Source: CG2-30-58-95 sp964618215
GTDB lineage: Bacteria > Chloroflexota > Anaerolineae > Anaerolineales > Villigracilaceae
Direction of reading: 5' to 3'
DNA: 64,000 bases
NCBI GenBank assembly: GCA_964618215.1
Contig: CAZTZE010000009.1
Location: 1-64,000 of the forward strand
Position numbers and translations under genes: made by a program
Shown: piece after piece, positions 14,643 through 26,695 of the stretch
Layout: each line of letters opens with the position of its first letter
Numbering within the stretch: the stretch's first letter is position 1
The notes under the pieces: generated by a model
Told to the model about the DNA's origin: nothing
Database searches by the model: none
The model's input: the letters and a program-made list of their open reading frames with translations, nothing else

Positions 14643-15626
14643 ATGAAATCCGAACCAGGAAAAATTCCCCCGCCCCCCGGGTTGATCGCTTCTTTTACGG
14701 CGGGCTTCAATGCCATCGCCAATAACATCCCAGTCATCATCCTGCCGGTGATATTGGACCTTTTTCTCTGGTTGGGGCCTCACCTGCGCCTCAAGCAGCT
14801 TATCGAACCGTTGATCGGTCAATTTTCAACCTTGACCGCGCCGAACTCGTCTGTCGCCCTGGAGCCGGCCCTGGTTCAAGAAATATGGACACAATTTTTG
14901 GACAATTTCAACCTGTTTGCCACCCTGCGCACTTTTCCAGTCGGTATTACCAGCTTGATGAGCGGGCGCATGCCCATCCAAACTCCATTCGGGACGCCAG
15001 CCAATATTGAGGTGGGCTCCTTCTCAAACGCGCTGGGTTGGTGGCTGCTTCTCCTCATCGGCGGTTGGATTATCGGAGGTCTTTATTTTCACTGGGTTTC
15101 CGGTGTAGCCCTGAAAGCAGAGAAGCGCTCGCTGTCACAATCTTTGAGGCAGGCTGTCTTGCTCTCGGTCATCTGGCTGGCCTTGCTGTTTTTCTTTGGC
15201 CTGCCGGCTTTTCTCGTTTTCTCGATCCTGACATTGATCAACCCGCTCCTGGCCGAAATTACCCTGCTCATCTTCGCCTTGCTCTCACTCTGGCTGGTGC
15301 TGCCGGTTTTCTTTTCGCCGCACGGTATCTTCACCTATCAGCAGAATGCGTGGCAGGCCATCCTGAATAGCCTGCGCATGATCCGTTTCACCCTGCCAAC
15401 CAGCGGCTTGTTCCTGCTCAGCACAATTATCATCAGCCAGGGCCTGGATTTCCTGTGGCGTACACCGCAGGAAAATTCCTGGCTGACCCTGGTCGGCATC
15501 GCCGGACATGCGTTCATCTCGACTGCCATCCTGGCGACCAGCTTCATTTACTATCGGGATGTCAATGCCTGGTTACAGGTAGTGACCGATCAATTGCAGA
15601 AACAAACAACATCGGCACGGGCGTGA
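14643..15626 (+). CDS. Multi-pass membrane protein upstream of gyrB
   Basis: A 327-residue membrane protein with about six to seven hydrophobic stretches (WWLLLLIGGWIIGGLYF, VIWLALLFFFGLPAFLVF and others). No catalytic motif is visible and I do not recognise the family. The 97-base divergent gap before it contains a TAGAAT box (14630-14635) eight bases before the ATG and family C repeat pieces (AATAGGCCTTCGG, AAGCCTTCGG). It ends 18 bases before gyrB, so the two may be co-transcribed. Confidence 0.6.
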   Translation: MKSEPGKIPPPPGLIASFTAGFNAIANNIPVIILPVILDLFLWLGPHLRLKQLIEPLIGQFSTLTAPNSSVALEPALVQEIWTQFLDNFNLFATLRTFPVGITSLMSGRMPIQTPFGTPANIEVGSFSNALGWWLLLLIGGWIIGGLYFHWVSGVALKAEKRSLSQSLRQAVLLSVIWLALLFFFGLPAFLVFSILTLINPLLAEITLLIFALLSLWLVLPVFFSPHGIFTYQQNAWQAILNSLRMIRFTLPTSGLFLLSTIIISQGLDFLWRTPQENSWLTLVGIAGHAFISTAILATSFIYYRDVNAWLQVVTDQLQKQTTSARA

Positions 15627-15644
15627 GGGTTTATCGGAGGTTAC

Positions 15645-17558
<1,914 letters not shown>

Positions 17559-17567
17559 CTACTTCCC

Positions 17568-17589
17568 AAGAAGGAGGGGGGCCCTTCTT
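17568..17589 (+). terminator. Possible weak terminator after gyrB
   Basis: Seven-base arms AAGAAGG and CCTTCTT enclose a G-rich 8-base loop. No T tract follows, so this is a weak call. A half palindrome (AATCCCGCCCTAC, about 17640-17652) lies just beyond and reaches into the next gene's end. Confidence 0.3.
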
Positions 17590-17648
17590 ACTGTTAGCAC
17601 TCCGCTACGCTTCGTGCTTTACTACGAACCATCCCATAGAATCCCGCC

Positions 17649-18809
17649 CTACGATCGTTTCGCCCAGCCGATCAGGAACGTCTGCACGATCCACTCGATG
17701 ACCCGGCCCAGCCGCCGCCAGAAAATGCGCTGGATGGCCGGATGGCGCAGGCTGTAGAAGAAGCGCGCCCACCACGTCCGCCGCCGCAGGGCTTTGCCCA
17801 GCGCGGAATGCAGGATGCGCGTGCGGTAGTCGCGGAAGGAGAAGTCGTTGATGGCAAAAGCGTCCCGTATTTCCGCAGCGGCGAGACCGCCATAGCCCAA
17901 CGCGAGGCTGATGCCCTCGCCAAAGAGCGCGTCCACGCCGGCCGCGTCGCCCACGAGCAGAAGGCGCAGGGCGGAAAATGCGCTCCTCGCCTCGAACCAG
18001 CGGATGGGATGGCTTTCCAGTTTGTAATCGCCCAGGTCCAGCCCGTGGCGCTTGAACTCGCCCGCCAACGCGGCGCGCAGGGTGAGATCCTTTTTCACGG
18101 CGCGCACATTGCTGTCATAGATGCCGCGCACCCGCACCGGCCGGCCTCTCTCAATAGCGGGAAAATCCCAGACGTAGCCCAAAATTCCCTGCGGCACGGC
18201 GATAAAGTCGAAATACGAATCCGACTGGATGTGGGCGGACTTCTCCGGCTGCGGCTCGGTGACGATCTCCAGCAGCCGCGCCGTGTGCGCCGCCTCGTGG
18301 GGGATGACCGCACGGCGGACGACGCCCTTCGAGCCGTCCGCGCCGACCACGATCTGTGCTGAGAATGTCCCGGCATCGGTCTCCACGCTGACACCGGCTT
18401 CGCCGGGGTGCACCGCTTTCACTGTCACCCCTTCTCTAATCTCTATTCCTCTACTCTCTGCTTTTCCAGCCAGCCAGGCGTCGAACTCATCGCGGCGGAT
18501 GGTGCGGAAGGCGAATTTGCCATCCTTCTCACCGCGCATTCTCATGCCTTTGCCATCATAATCGAAGTGCGCCCAGTCCACATCAGTGTGCGGAATTTCG
18601 GTGATGTCCAGCCCCAGGCTGCGCAGGATCACCTCCCCATCCGGCAAAATGCCGCCGCCGCACAGTTTGGGACGCGGGTGATGGGCCTTTTCGAGGATGA
18701 GCGTGCGCGCGATCAGTTCCGGTGCAATCTGCGCCAGGTGCAGCGCGGTGGAGATCCCCGCCGGCCCGGCGCCGACGATGATGAGATAGTAATGGTTAGA
18801 TTCGGACAT
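17649..18809 (-). CDS. FAD-dependent oxidoreductase of the geranylgeranyl reductase family
   Basis: A 386-residue flavoprotein. The FAD dinucleotide-binding motif is GAGPAG at residues 13-18. PKLCGGG (about 47-53) and GDAAGVDALFGEGI in the C-terminal half are typical of the geranylgeranyl reductase group, whose members reduce isoprenoid double bonds in lipids, quinones or chlorophyll side chains. The substrate here is open; menaquinone or a lipid is a guess. A basic, aromatic C-terminus (about 335-386) may contact the membrane. No clear Shine-Dalgarno precedes the ATG. It is a single minus-strand gene bordering the accessory island. Confidence 0.85.
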   Translation of the reverse strand: MSESNHYYLIIVGAGPAGISTALHLAQIAPELIARTLILEKAHHPRPKLCGGGILPDGEVILRSLGLDITEIPHTDVDWAHFDYDGKGMRMRGEKDGKFAFRTIRRDEFDAWLAGKAESRGIEIREGVTVKAVHPGEAGVSVETDAGTFSAQIVVGADGSKGVVRRAVIPHEAAHTARLLEIVTEPQPEKSAHIQSDSYFDFIAVPQGILGYVWDFPAIERGRPVRVRGIYDSNVRAVKKDLTLRAALAGEFKRHGLDLGDYKLESHPIRWFEARSAFSALRLLLVGDAAGVDALFGEGISLALGYGGLAAAEIRDAFAINDFSFRDYRTRILHSALGKALRRRTWWARFFYSLRHPAIQRIFWRRLGRVIEWIVQTFLIGWAKRS

Positions 18810-18884
18810 GGATCAATTCTACATCAATTCAGGATGGTCTTCTTCTCCGATGCGGTTTTCGAAATGGCGATGGAAATTTACCGC

Positions 18885-19031
18885 GCAGGTGCGACACTTG
18901 CACCCCGTTCGGGCCGGGAGCCCGCCGCCGTTCGTCGCGAGCGACGAAGGTGCTACGCGAGGGCGAGACGGCCTGGCGCACACTTGCCCTGGCGTGCAAG
19001 TGCCAGGGAGTGCAGGTGTCGAAACCACACC
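18885..19031. repeat. Repeat-rich gene-free stretch before TIR fragment 1
   Basis: Contains several small dyads (GTCGCGAGCGAC, CACTTGCCCTGGCGTGCAAGTG, and GGTGCGAC...ACTTGCACC type pieces), some related to the family D repeat. No reading frame here looks coding. Confidence 0.5.
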
Positions 19032-19223
19032 CGCCTGACCAAAGACGGCGTGGATATCATACCCGTAGGGTACGCGTGGCTCGACAAAGAGAAACCATGT
19101 GGTGAGCGAAGCGCCGCACTGAGCCTGTCGAAGTGTCGAACCATCTTCCCAGGCCAGGGTTTCGACAGGCTCGACCTGCCAGATTGGGAACTGGAAACTC
19201 GCAAGGCCGCGCGCGAGAGATGA
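19032..19223 (+). pseudogene. TIR-domain fragment 1, split by repeat insertions
   Basis: One open frame reads RLTKDGVD, then six foreign residues, AWLDKEK, then about 18 foreign residues (PCGERSAALSLSK...), PGQ, seven foreign residues, and DWELETRKA before a stop. The non-foreign parts match the order of a bacterial TIR domain (RL..DGVDAWLD.EKLLPGQDWE.EI.KA). The foreign parts are the CTTCGACAGGCTC element and neighbours. The TIR start (KVFLCHA) and the C-terminal half are missing, so this is a relic. Confidence 0.7.
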
Positions 19224-19241
19224 ATCGTCGCTGAAAGTGAG

Positions 19242-19247
19242 TATAAT
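19242..19247 (+). promoter_or_regulatory. -10 box directly before the PIN-module antitoxin
   Basis: TATAAT ends six bases before the ATG at 19254, with no Shine-Dalgarno between them. A leaderless transcript is likely if this box is used. No good -35 is visible. Confidence 0.45.
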
Positions 19248-19253
19248 CAAGCT

Positions 19254-19517
19254 ATGACTACTTACACGCGCAGGTATCCAACCTATAAAGAGACTCTCGA
19301 ACTGGCGCGCCAGTTGTCGTTGAATGACCAGCGTCGTTTGCGTGATGAATTGGCGAAACTGGCTGGGGTGAAACTGTTTCGCCCTTCCCGTGACCCCAAG
19401 TCAATACGGTCAGCGCGCTTGCTTGCAGACGAAGTCCGAAAAACGGTGCAAGTTACCACTGCGCAACAATCTCTGGATGATGCCATGCGTCAGTTGCGGG
19501 GACAGGCATGGTCGTAA
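19254..19517 (+). CDS. Putative antitoxin of a PIN toxin module
   Basis: An 87-residue charged, helical protein (ETLELARQLSLNDQRRLRDELAKLAG) without recognised domain signature. Its role is inferred from the downstream PIN-domain gene, which begins inside its last codons (10-base overlap), the usual antitoxin-toxin order. The reading frame is intact although the toxin is broken. The -10 box six bases upstream suggests leaderless expression. It sits between TIR fragments 1 and 2. Confidence 0.6.
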   Translation: MTTYTRRYPTYKETLELARQLSLNDQRRLRDELAKLAGVKLFRPSRDPKSIRSARLLADEVRKTVQVTTAQQSLDDAMRQLRGQAWS

Positions 19518-19962
19518 TTGATTCGGATGTTTTACTGCTGGCGTTTGCTTTTCAGAACGATAGCCGTCAGGAAATAAATCATAAATTTCTTGAATTTGTA
19601 CAAACTGCCCAGCCCGCCACCACAATCTACAACGTGATGGAAGTGCTTGGGCAGTTGTCTTTTAATCCCTCGACGGAACGGCTCGATCAGTGGCAATCCT
19701 GTCTGGTGGATGCCTACCAGTTGACGGTGATCTGGATGGCAGACGCAGAGAAGGAAATGGAAAAAGAATCGTGACGCGATGAACTTTTTGACCGCCCATA
19801 TCAGAAGATGCGTGACAGCGAATGTCGTTCATGGACGCGCTGGTTCTCTCTCTGGCTGAGCGCGCTCCTGACGTGGAATGCTTAGTGACCTGGAACGCGA
19901 AACATTTCAAAGGGAAAACAACTCTGACTGTTTTGACGCCCAAAGAATACCTTGCGCAGTAG
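19508..19962 (+). pseudogene. PIN-domain ribonuclease toxin, broken by a stop and a frameshift
   Basis: Frame 1 from ATG 19508 reads VVIDSDVLLLAF with the first acidic residue, then NVMEVLGQ with the conserved Glu, up to an in-frame TGA at 19772. The same frame continues after it with RDELFDRPYQKMRD, as expected of a PIN protein. Near 19815 the frame shifts, and the rest (SFMDALVLSLAE...LVTWNAKHF...LTPKEYLAQ) continues to a TAG at 19960-19962. The repaired product would be about 151 residues, normal for VapC-like toxins. Two lesions make sequencing error an unlikely sole explanation. Confidence 0.8.
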
Positions 19963-20005
19963 TGAAATCGCGCCGTTCAACTCTTTCATCCTTCTGCCTT
20001 CATCC

Positions 20006-20043
20006 CTTCGACTTCCCCTTCGTTCCCTTCGTTCCCTTCGTTC
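20006..20043 (+). repeat. Short tandem repeat (CCCTTCGTT units)
   Basis: Three to four copies of a 9-base unit precede TIR fragment 2. A related TCATCCTTC run (20868-20897) precedes TIR fragment 3, so the repeat may have been copied together with the TIR start. Confidence 0.8.
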
Positions 20044-20093
20044 CTCAGGGCACGCCTCAGGGCATGGCTCAGGACAAGGCCTTCCCATATCCC

Positions 20094-20276
20094 GCCCTCT
20101 CAAAGTCTTCCTCTGCCACGCCCACGCGGACTCTGCCTCCGTCCGCGCACTCCCGAAGGACCCGCTTGACCAAAAACGGCGTGGACGCATGGCTCGACAA
20201 AGAGAAACCTTATGGTGAGCGAAGCGCCGCGTTGAGCCTGTCGAAGCGTCGAACCATCCTCCTTCTCCAAAATTGA
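20094..20276 (+). pseudogene. TIR-domain fragment 2 with frameshift
   Basis: Starts RPLKVFLCHAHADSASVRAL, the classical first strand and helix of a bacterial TIR domain. A frameshift near 20150 moves to the frame reading RLTKNGVDAWLDKEK. Then comes the same foreign segment as in fragment 1 (GERSAALSLSK), and a stop. 20190-20257 and 19076-19144 are near-identical, so the element was present before the fragment was duplicated. No start codon or catalytic second half is present. Confidence 0.75.
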
Positions 20277-20277
20277 G

Positions 20278-20290
20278 CGTTATAATAACG
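20278..20290 (+). promoter_or_regulatory. Dyad overlapping a -10 box before the second toxin-antitoxin pair
   Basis: CGTTAT-A-ATAACG contains TATAAT (20281-20286), 25 bases before the antitoxin ATG. An operator overlapping the promoter would fit autorepression by the antitoxin. No strong -35 is seen. Confidence 0.45.
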
Positions 20291-20311
20291 GCATAGTTCA
20301 GGAGAAAGACA

Positions 20312-20530
20312 ATGAATACTTATCCATCCATTTACACAGAGAAAATCTCTCAGGAAATTCACAAGACGCCTGATGAATATTTGCCCACCTTGCTGGAGAT
20401 AGTGCGCCTATTCCGCGAAACTGTGACGTTGAAACCTGCTGAGTTAAGTTTTCGCCAGGGATGGGAAGAAGCGATGAACGGCGACCTTCTCCCGATTGAC
20501 GAACTATGGGAAGGCGTTAATGCCGCATAA
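20312..20530 (+). CDS. Putative antitoxin of a RelE/ParE-type module
   Basis: A 72-residue acidic protein (EKISQEIHKTPDEYLPTLLEIVRLF) resembling small antitoxins next to RelE-like toxins. GGAG lies eight bases before the ATG. The C-terminal part LLPIDELWEG is the kind of extended segment that wraps a toxin. The toxin ATG at 20520 overlaps its last codons by 11 bases. Assignment rests mainly on the partner and the operon structure. Confidence 0.7.
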   Translation: MNTYPSIYTEKISQEIHKTPDEYLPTLLEIVRLFRETVTLKPAELSFRQGWEEAMNGDLLPIDELWEGVNAA

Positions 20531-20864
20531 GCCGACGATTGAGATTACTTTCACGCCAGAGTTCAAGCGCAATTTGCGTGGACTGGCAAAGAAGTATCCT
20601 CATATTCGCTCGGACGTTCAACCTGTTATCGAGCAAATTCAACACGGGGAATTTATCGGTGATCAAGTTCAAGGAACAGGCCACACAATCTTCAAACTCC
20701 GCATTCGCAACAGTGACATTTCGCGCGGCAAGAGCGGCGGTTATCGTGTGATTTACTATCTGAAAACAGCGAAGGCTGTCATCCTTGTAACGATTTACTC
20801 AAAGACCGAACAATCTGACATTTCCTCTGCAAAAATCAAGAAGATACTTTCCGAGTTCGGATAA
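20520..20864 (+). CDS. RelE/ParE-superfamily toxin
   Basis: A 114-residue toxin-fold protein. I take ATG 20520 (MPHKPTIEITFTPEF), supported by GGAAGG at 20508-20513; an ATG at 20496 would lengthen it by eight residues. The typical order is present: F(T)PEFKRNLRGLAKKYP helix pair, the KLRI strand with basic residues (KLRIRNSDISRGKSGGYRVIYYL), and a final ILVTIYSKTEQSDIS strand. This form is common in RelE-like mRNA interferases. It appears intact, unlike the PIN module 0.6 kb upstream. Confidence 0.82.
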   Translation: MPHKPTIEITFTPEFKRNLRGLAKKYPHIRSDVQPVIEQIQHGEFIGDQVQGTGHTIFKLRIRNSDISRGKSGGYRVIYYLKTAKAVILVTIYSKTEQSDISSAKIKKILSEFG

Positions 20865-20907
20865 TTCATCCTTCATCCTTCATAAATTCATCCTTACGTC
20901 TTCCCGC

Positions 20908-21070
20908 CCCCTCAAAGTCTTCCCTTCGACAGCCCTTCGGCAGGCTCAAGGTAACGGCTCAGGGCAAGCCTCTGCCACGCCCATACCACTTCGTGGCACA
21001 GGCGCGGGCTCGGCCTCCGTCCGCGCCCTGCCGTAGGACCCGCCTGACCAACGACGGCGTGGACGCATGG
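20908..21070 (+). pseudogene. TIR-domain fragment 3, split by repeat insertions
   Basis: PLKVF (20908-20922) is cut by about 45 bases of the CTTCGACAGCCCTTCGGCAGGCTCA element, then CHAH, then about 20 bases with CCACTTCGTGG, then GSASVRAL, and in another frame RLTNDGVDAW at 21039-21069, where similarity ends. It lacks the GERSAALSLSK segment of fragments 1 and 2. Confidence 0.65.
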
Positions 21071-21317
21071 AAGGTACATTATTAGTAACAACACACAATA
21101 GCCTCATAGCATTTAGATAGTTCCATGTCGGGGCGGGGCACAGGCGTGGACAAATGCCCCTCGAAACAGAACCAACCTCCCGCCGTCGCGTGAAGCGCAA
21201 ATCGGACGATGGACAATGGACGATAGACAATGGTCAACGGTCTATCGTCCATCGTCTTTCCATCAGGTATAATCCCAACGTAATCACAAATCCAAAATCA
21301 GAAATCGTAAATCCAAA
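21071..21317. other. Gene-free leader of glyQS with short-period repeats
   Basis: 21205-21262 holds GACGATGGACAATGG-type units and their inverse (TCTATCGTCCATCGTC). 21281-21317 holds AAATCCAAAAT and AAATCAGAAAT units running directly into the start codon. No Shine-Dalgarno and no T-box core were found here. The rest shows nothing recognisable. Confidence 0.6.
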
Positions 21318-24392
<3,075 letters not shown>

Positions 24393-24401
24393 AGTAAACC
24401 A

Positions 24402-24434
24402 AACCTCCCGAAGGTTCGAAACCTTCGGGAGGTT
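24402..24434 (+). terminator. Strong hairpin after glyQS
   Basis: Perfect 15-base arms AACCTCCCGAAGGTT and AACCTTCGGGAGGTT with a 3-base loop, nine bases after the stop codon. The following sequence has no T run, so it may act as a factor-dependent terminator, an mRNA 3' end or simply a repeat. Confidence 0.55.
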
Positions 24435-24579
24435 GCTATTGGTTGGCGGCTCAGCCAGCGGCCGAAGCGGCGGATGAGGAGACGGAGGAGGTTCGTATTG
24501 GCTTTGGATTGCATTTTGCCTCATTTTACAGAACACCATTCCTCCTGCCAAGCGCTGCCCATTCGTCATCCTGGTTTAC

Positions 24580-24612
24580 AAGTCCCCGTTTTCTGTGAGA
24601 AAACGGGGACTT
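24580..24612. repeat. Perfect hairpin in the glyQS-dnaG gap
   Basis: Arms AAGTCCCCGTTTT and AAAACGGGGACTT (13 bases) with a 7-base loop. With 24402-24434 it fills a gap of about 340 bases in which no gene is visible. Confidence 0.75.
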
Positions 24613-24664
24613 GTGTTATGCAACTTGCGCCCGCCCCCCTCCGCGTCTATAATTCAATCATCGG

Positions 24665-24735
24665 CGGTGTCACGCTAAAAGCGTGACCTACTTTACGCTT
24701 TACGTTTTACGCAGTACGTTTCACTCCTCACTCCA
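24665..24735. repeat. Hairpin plus short-period repeat leading into dnaG
   Basis: GTCACGCT-AAA-AGCGTGAC (24668-24686), then TTTACG(C/T)TTTACG units to about 24715, then CACTCCTCACTCC. The dnaG start follows at once and has no Shine-Dalgarno. Confidence 0.7.
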
Positions 24736-24736
24736 A

Positions 24737-26692
24737 ATGTCCCAAATTGATGAAATCAAATCCCGCATTGACATCGTTGACCTGATCTCCGAATCGGTCA
24801 AACTTCGCCGCGCGGGTAAGAACTATTCGGGCCTCTGCCCCTTCCACACCGAGAAGACAGCCTCGTTCATCGTCTCGCCCGACCGACAGACCTGGCGTTG
24901 CTTCGGACAGTGCAGCGAGGGTGGCGATGTCATCTCCTTCGTAATGAAGAAAGAAGGCTGGGACTTCGGCGAAGCGCTGCGTTCCCTGGCCCAGAAAGCG
25001 GGCGTGACGCTGGAGGCCTACACGCCCCGCCAGCAGGAGGAAAAGGACGCCCACGAACGCCTGCGCGCCATGCTCGAAGAGGCGGTCACCTTCTACCGTC
25101 ACCAACTGGTCAGCACGACCGCCGGGAAATTAGCCCTCGACTACCTGCACGAGAAGCGCCGCCTGAGCGACGCCACCCTCGAGACCTTTGGCCTGGGTTA
25201 CGCCCCCCAAGGCTGGGATAACACCCTCACGTATTTCATCGAGCGCGGCTATTCCGAACAGGAACTGATTGATTCCGGCCTTGTCACAGTTCGCGAAGAG
25301 ACCGCTGATTCACGCATCACGCATCACGCATCACGCACCTACGACCGCTTCCGCAACCGCATCATGATCCCGATCCGCGACGAGAACGGCAGGATGACCG
25401 GATTCGGGGCGCGGGTGCTGGATCCCAACGATGTCCCCAAATTCCTGAATTCACCTGAAACATCAATTTTCAGCAAGGGCCGCCTGCTCTACGGCCTCGA
25501 CCGCGCCCGCAAGCCCATCCGGGCAGCCGACCAGGCGGTCATCGTCGAGGGCTACATGGACGTGATCGCCCTGCACCAGGCCGGCTTCGAAAACGTCATC
25601 TCGCCGATGGGCACCGCGCTGACCGAAGACCAGTTGCGCCTGCTCAAGCGTTTCAGCAAGCGCATCGTGCTGGCCCTCGACCCGGATGCCGCCGGGCGGG
25701 CGGCCGTGCTGCGTGGGCTGGATGCAGCGCGCCAGTCCCTCGACCGCCAGCAGGAAATCGGCTTCGACGCCCGCGGCCTGCTGCGCCACGAGGCGCGTCT
25801 GCAAGCCGACTTGCGCGTGGCAATTATGCCGGATGAGCTTGACCCGGATGAAATCGTTCAGCGCGACCCAAGACAATGGAAGCAATTAATCGAGAACGCA
25901 CAATCAGTTGTCATCCATGTGATGGGGGCATTGGCAGCTGGACGTGATCTTGATGATGCCAAGGTAAAGGTAGAGATAGCTGCTCAAGTAATGCCATTGA
26001 TTGAGGATTTACCGGATCCGGTTTTACGCGATGATTACCGACAAAAATTGGAACGTTTCCTCAAGTTGAAAGAGACCGTCCTTCTTGGATACAAAGCCAA
26101 AGGTCCAGGAACACGGCGGCCCAGGCCGCGCGCCGAGACCCCAGCCCAGGAGCAGGCTATCGTTGCCGCCCCGCCCCGCTCGCCGTCTCACCGGATCGAG
26201 GCGCACTGCCTGAGCCTCCTGCTGCGCCGCCCGGACCTGCTCTACCGTCTCGACCGCGTCCTGCAGGAGGCTGACCTGAGCCGTCTCTCGCCGGAAGATT
26301 TCGAGTATACTGACCATCAGATGCTCTTCCGCCTGGTGCGCCAGTCGCTCGAGCAGGACGCCCACGACGCCGACCAGTACCTTCACCAGAACCTGCCGGC
26401 TGCGCTGTCAGATCTGACCGACGACCTGCTGGCGAAATCGGCGACAACGAATTCGTTGTCACTCGACCCGGTGGATGACCGCCTGCTGGAGGATCTTTTC
26501 CGGGGCGTCATCAAGATCCGCCGCCTGGGGTTGGACGAGAGCATCAATCAACTGCGCTTTTTACAAGAGGACGCCCAGCAACAGGGTGACTTGCGCGCGG
26601 CTTCTTATCTGGAAATGGTCTCACATTACCAGCGTTCACGCAATGCACTGGATCAAGCCAGCCTGAAACTGACTGAACGGCGTCAAGAGTGA
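24737..26692 (+). CDS. dnaG: DNA primase
   Basis: Synthesises RNA primers at the replication fork. I use ATG 24737 (MSQIDEIKSRIDIVDLI), the conserved DnaG start; an in-frame ATG at 24683 only adds repeat-derived residues. The CHC2 zinc site is Cys34, His37, Cys55, Cys59 in the variant CFGQC. The TOPRIM domain has EGYMD and LDPDAAG. The C-terminal helical region (about 490-651) should contact the DnaB helicase. Residues about 192-201 (DSRITHHASR) come from four CACGCAT units (25310-25337), a repeat insertion in frame between the zinc and TOPRIM regions. The sigma factor gene starts three bases after the stop, the classic macromolecular synthesis operon order. Confidence 0.96.
   Translation: MSQIDEIKSRIDIVDLISESVKLRRAGKNYSGLCPFHTEKTASFIVSPDRQTWRCFGQCSEGGDVISFVMKKEGWDFGEALRSLAQKAGVTLEAYTPRQQEEKDAHERLRAMLEEAVTFYRHQLVSTTAGKLALDYLHEKRRLSDATLETFGLGYAPQGWDNTLTYFIERGYSEQELIDSGLVTVREETADSRITHHASRTYDRFRNRIMIPIRDENGRMTGFGARVLDPNDVPKFLNSPETSIFSKGRLLYGLDRARKPIRAADQAVIVEGYMDVIALHQAGFENVISPMGTALTEDQLRLLKRFSKRIVLALDPDAAGRAAVLRGLDAARQSLDRQQEIGFDARGLLRHEARLQADLRVAIMPDELDPDEIVQRDPRQWKQLIENAQSVVIHVMGALAAGRDLDDAKVKVEIAAQVMPLIEDLPDPVLRDDYRQKLERFLKLKETVLLGYKAKGPGTRRPRPRAETPAQEQAIVAAPPRSPSHRIEAHCLSLLLRRPDLLYRLDRVLQEADLSRLSPEDFEYTDHQMLFRLVRQSLEQDAHDADQYLHQNLPAALSDLTDDLLAKSATTNSLSLDPVDDRLLEDLFRGVIKIRRLGLDESINQLRFLQEDAQQQGDLRAASYLEMVSHYQRSRNALDQASLKLTERRQE
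25308..25338 (+). repeat. CACGCAT tandem repeat inside dnaG
   Basis: Four 7-base units in frame. They encode RITHHAS and lie where DnaG proteins have a variable loop. Confidence 0.8.
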
Positions 26693-26695
26693 TCT

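Noticed and set aside
18408..19223. A 271-residue plus-strand gene containing TIR fragment 1
   Set aside because: Its first half is antisense to the flavoprotein gene and the TIR part is interrupted by repeats; annotated as a pseudogene fragment only.
20868..20900. Terminator after the RelE/ParE-type toxin
   Set aside because: There is no hairpin with a T tract; only TCATCCTTC repeats.
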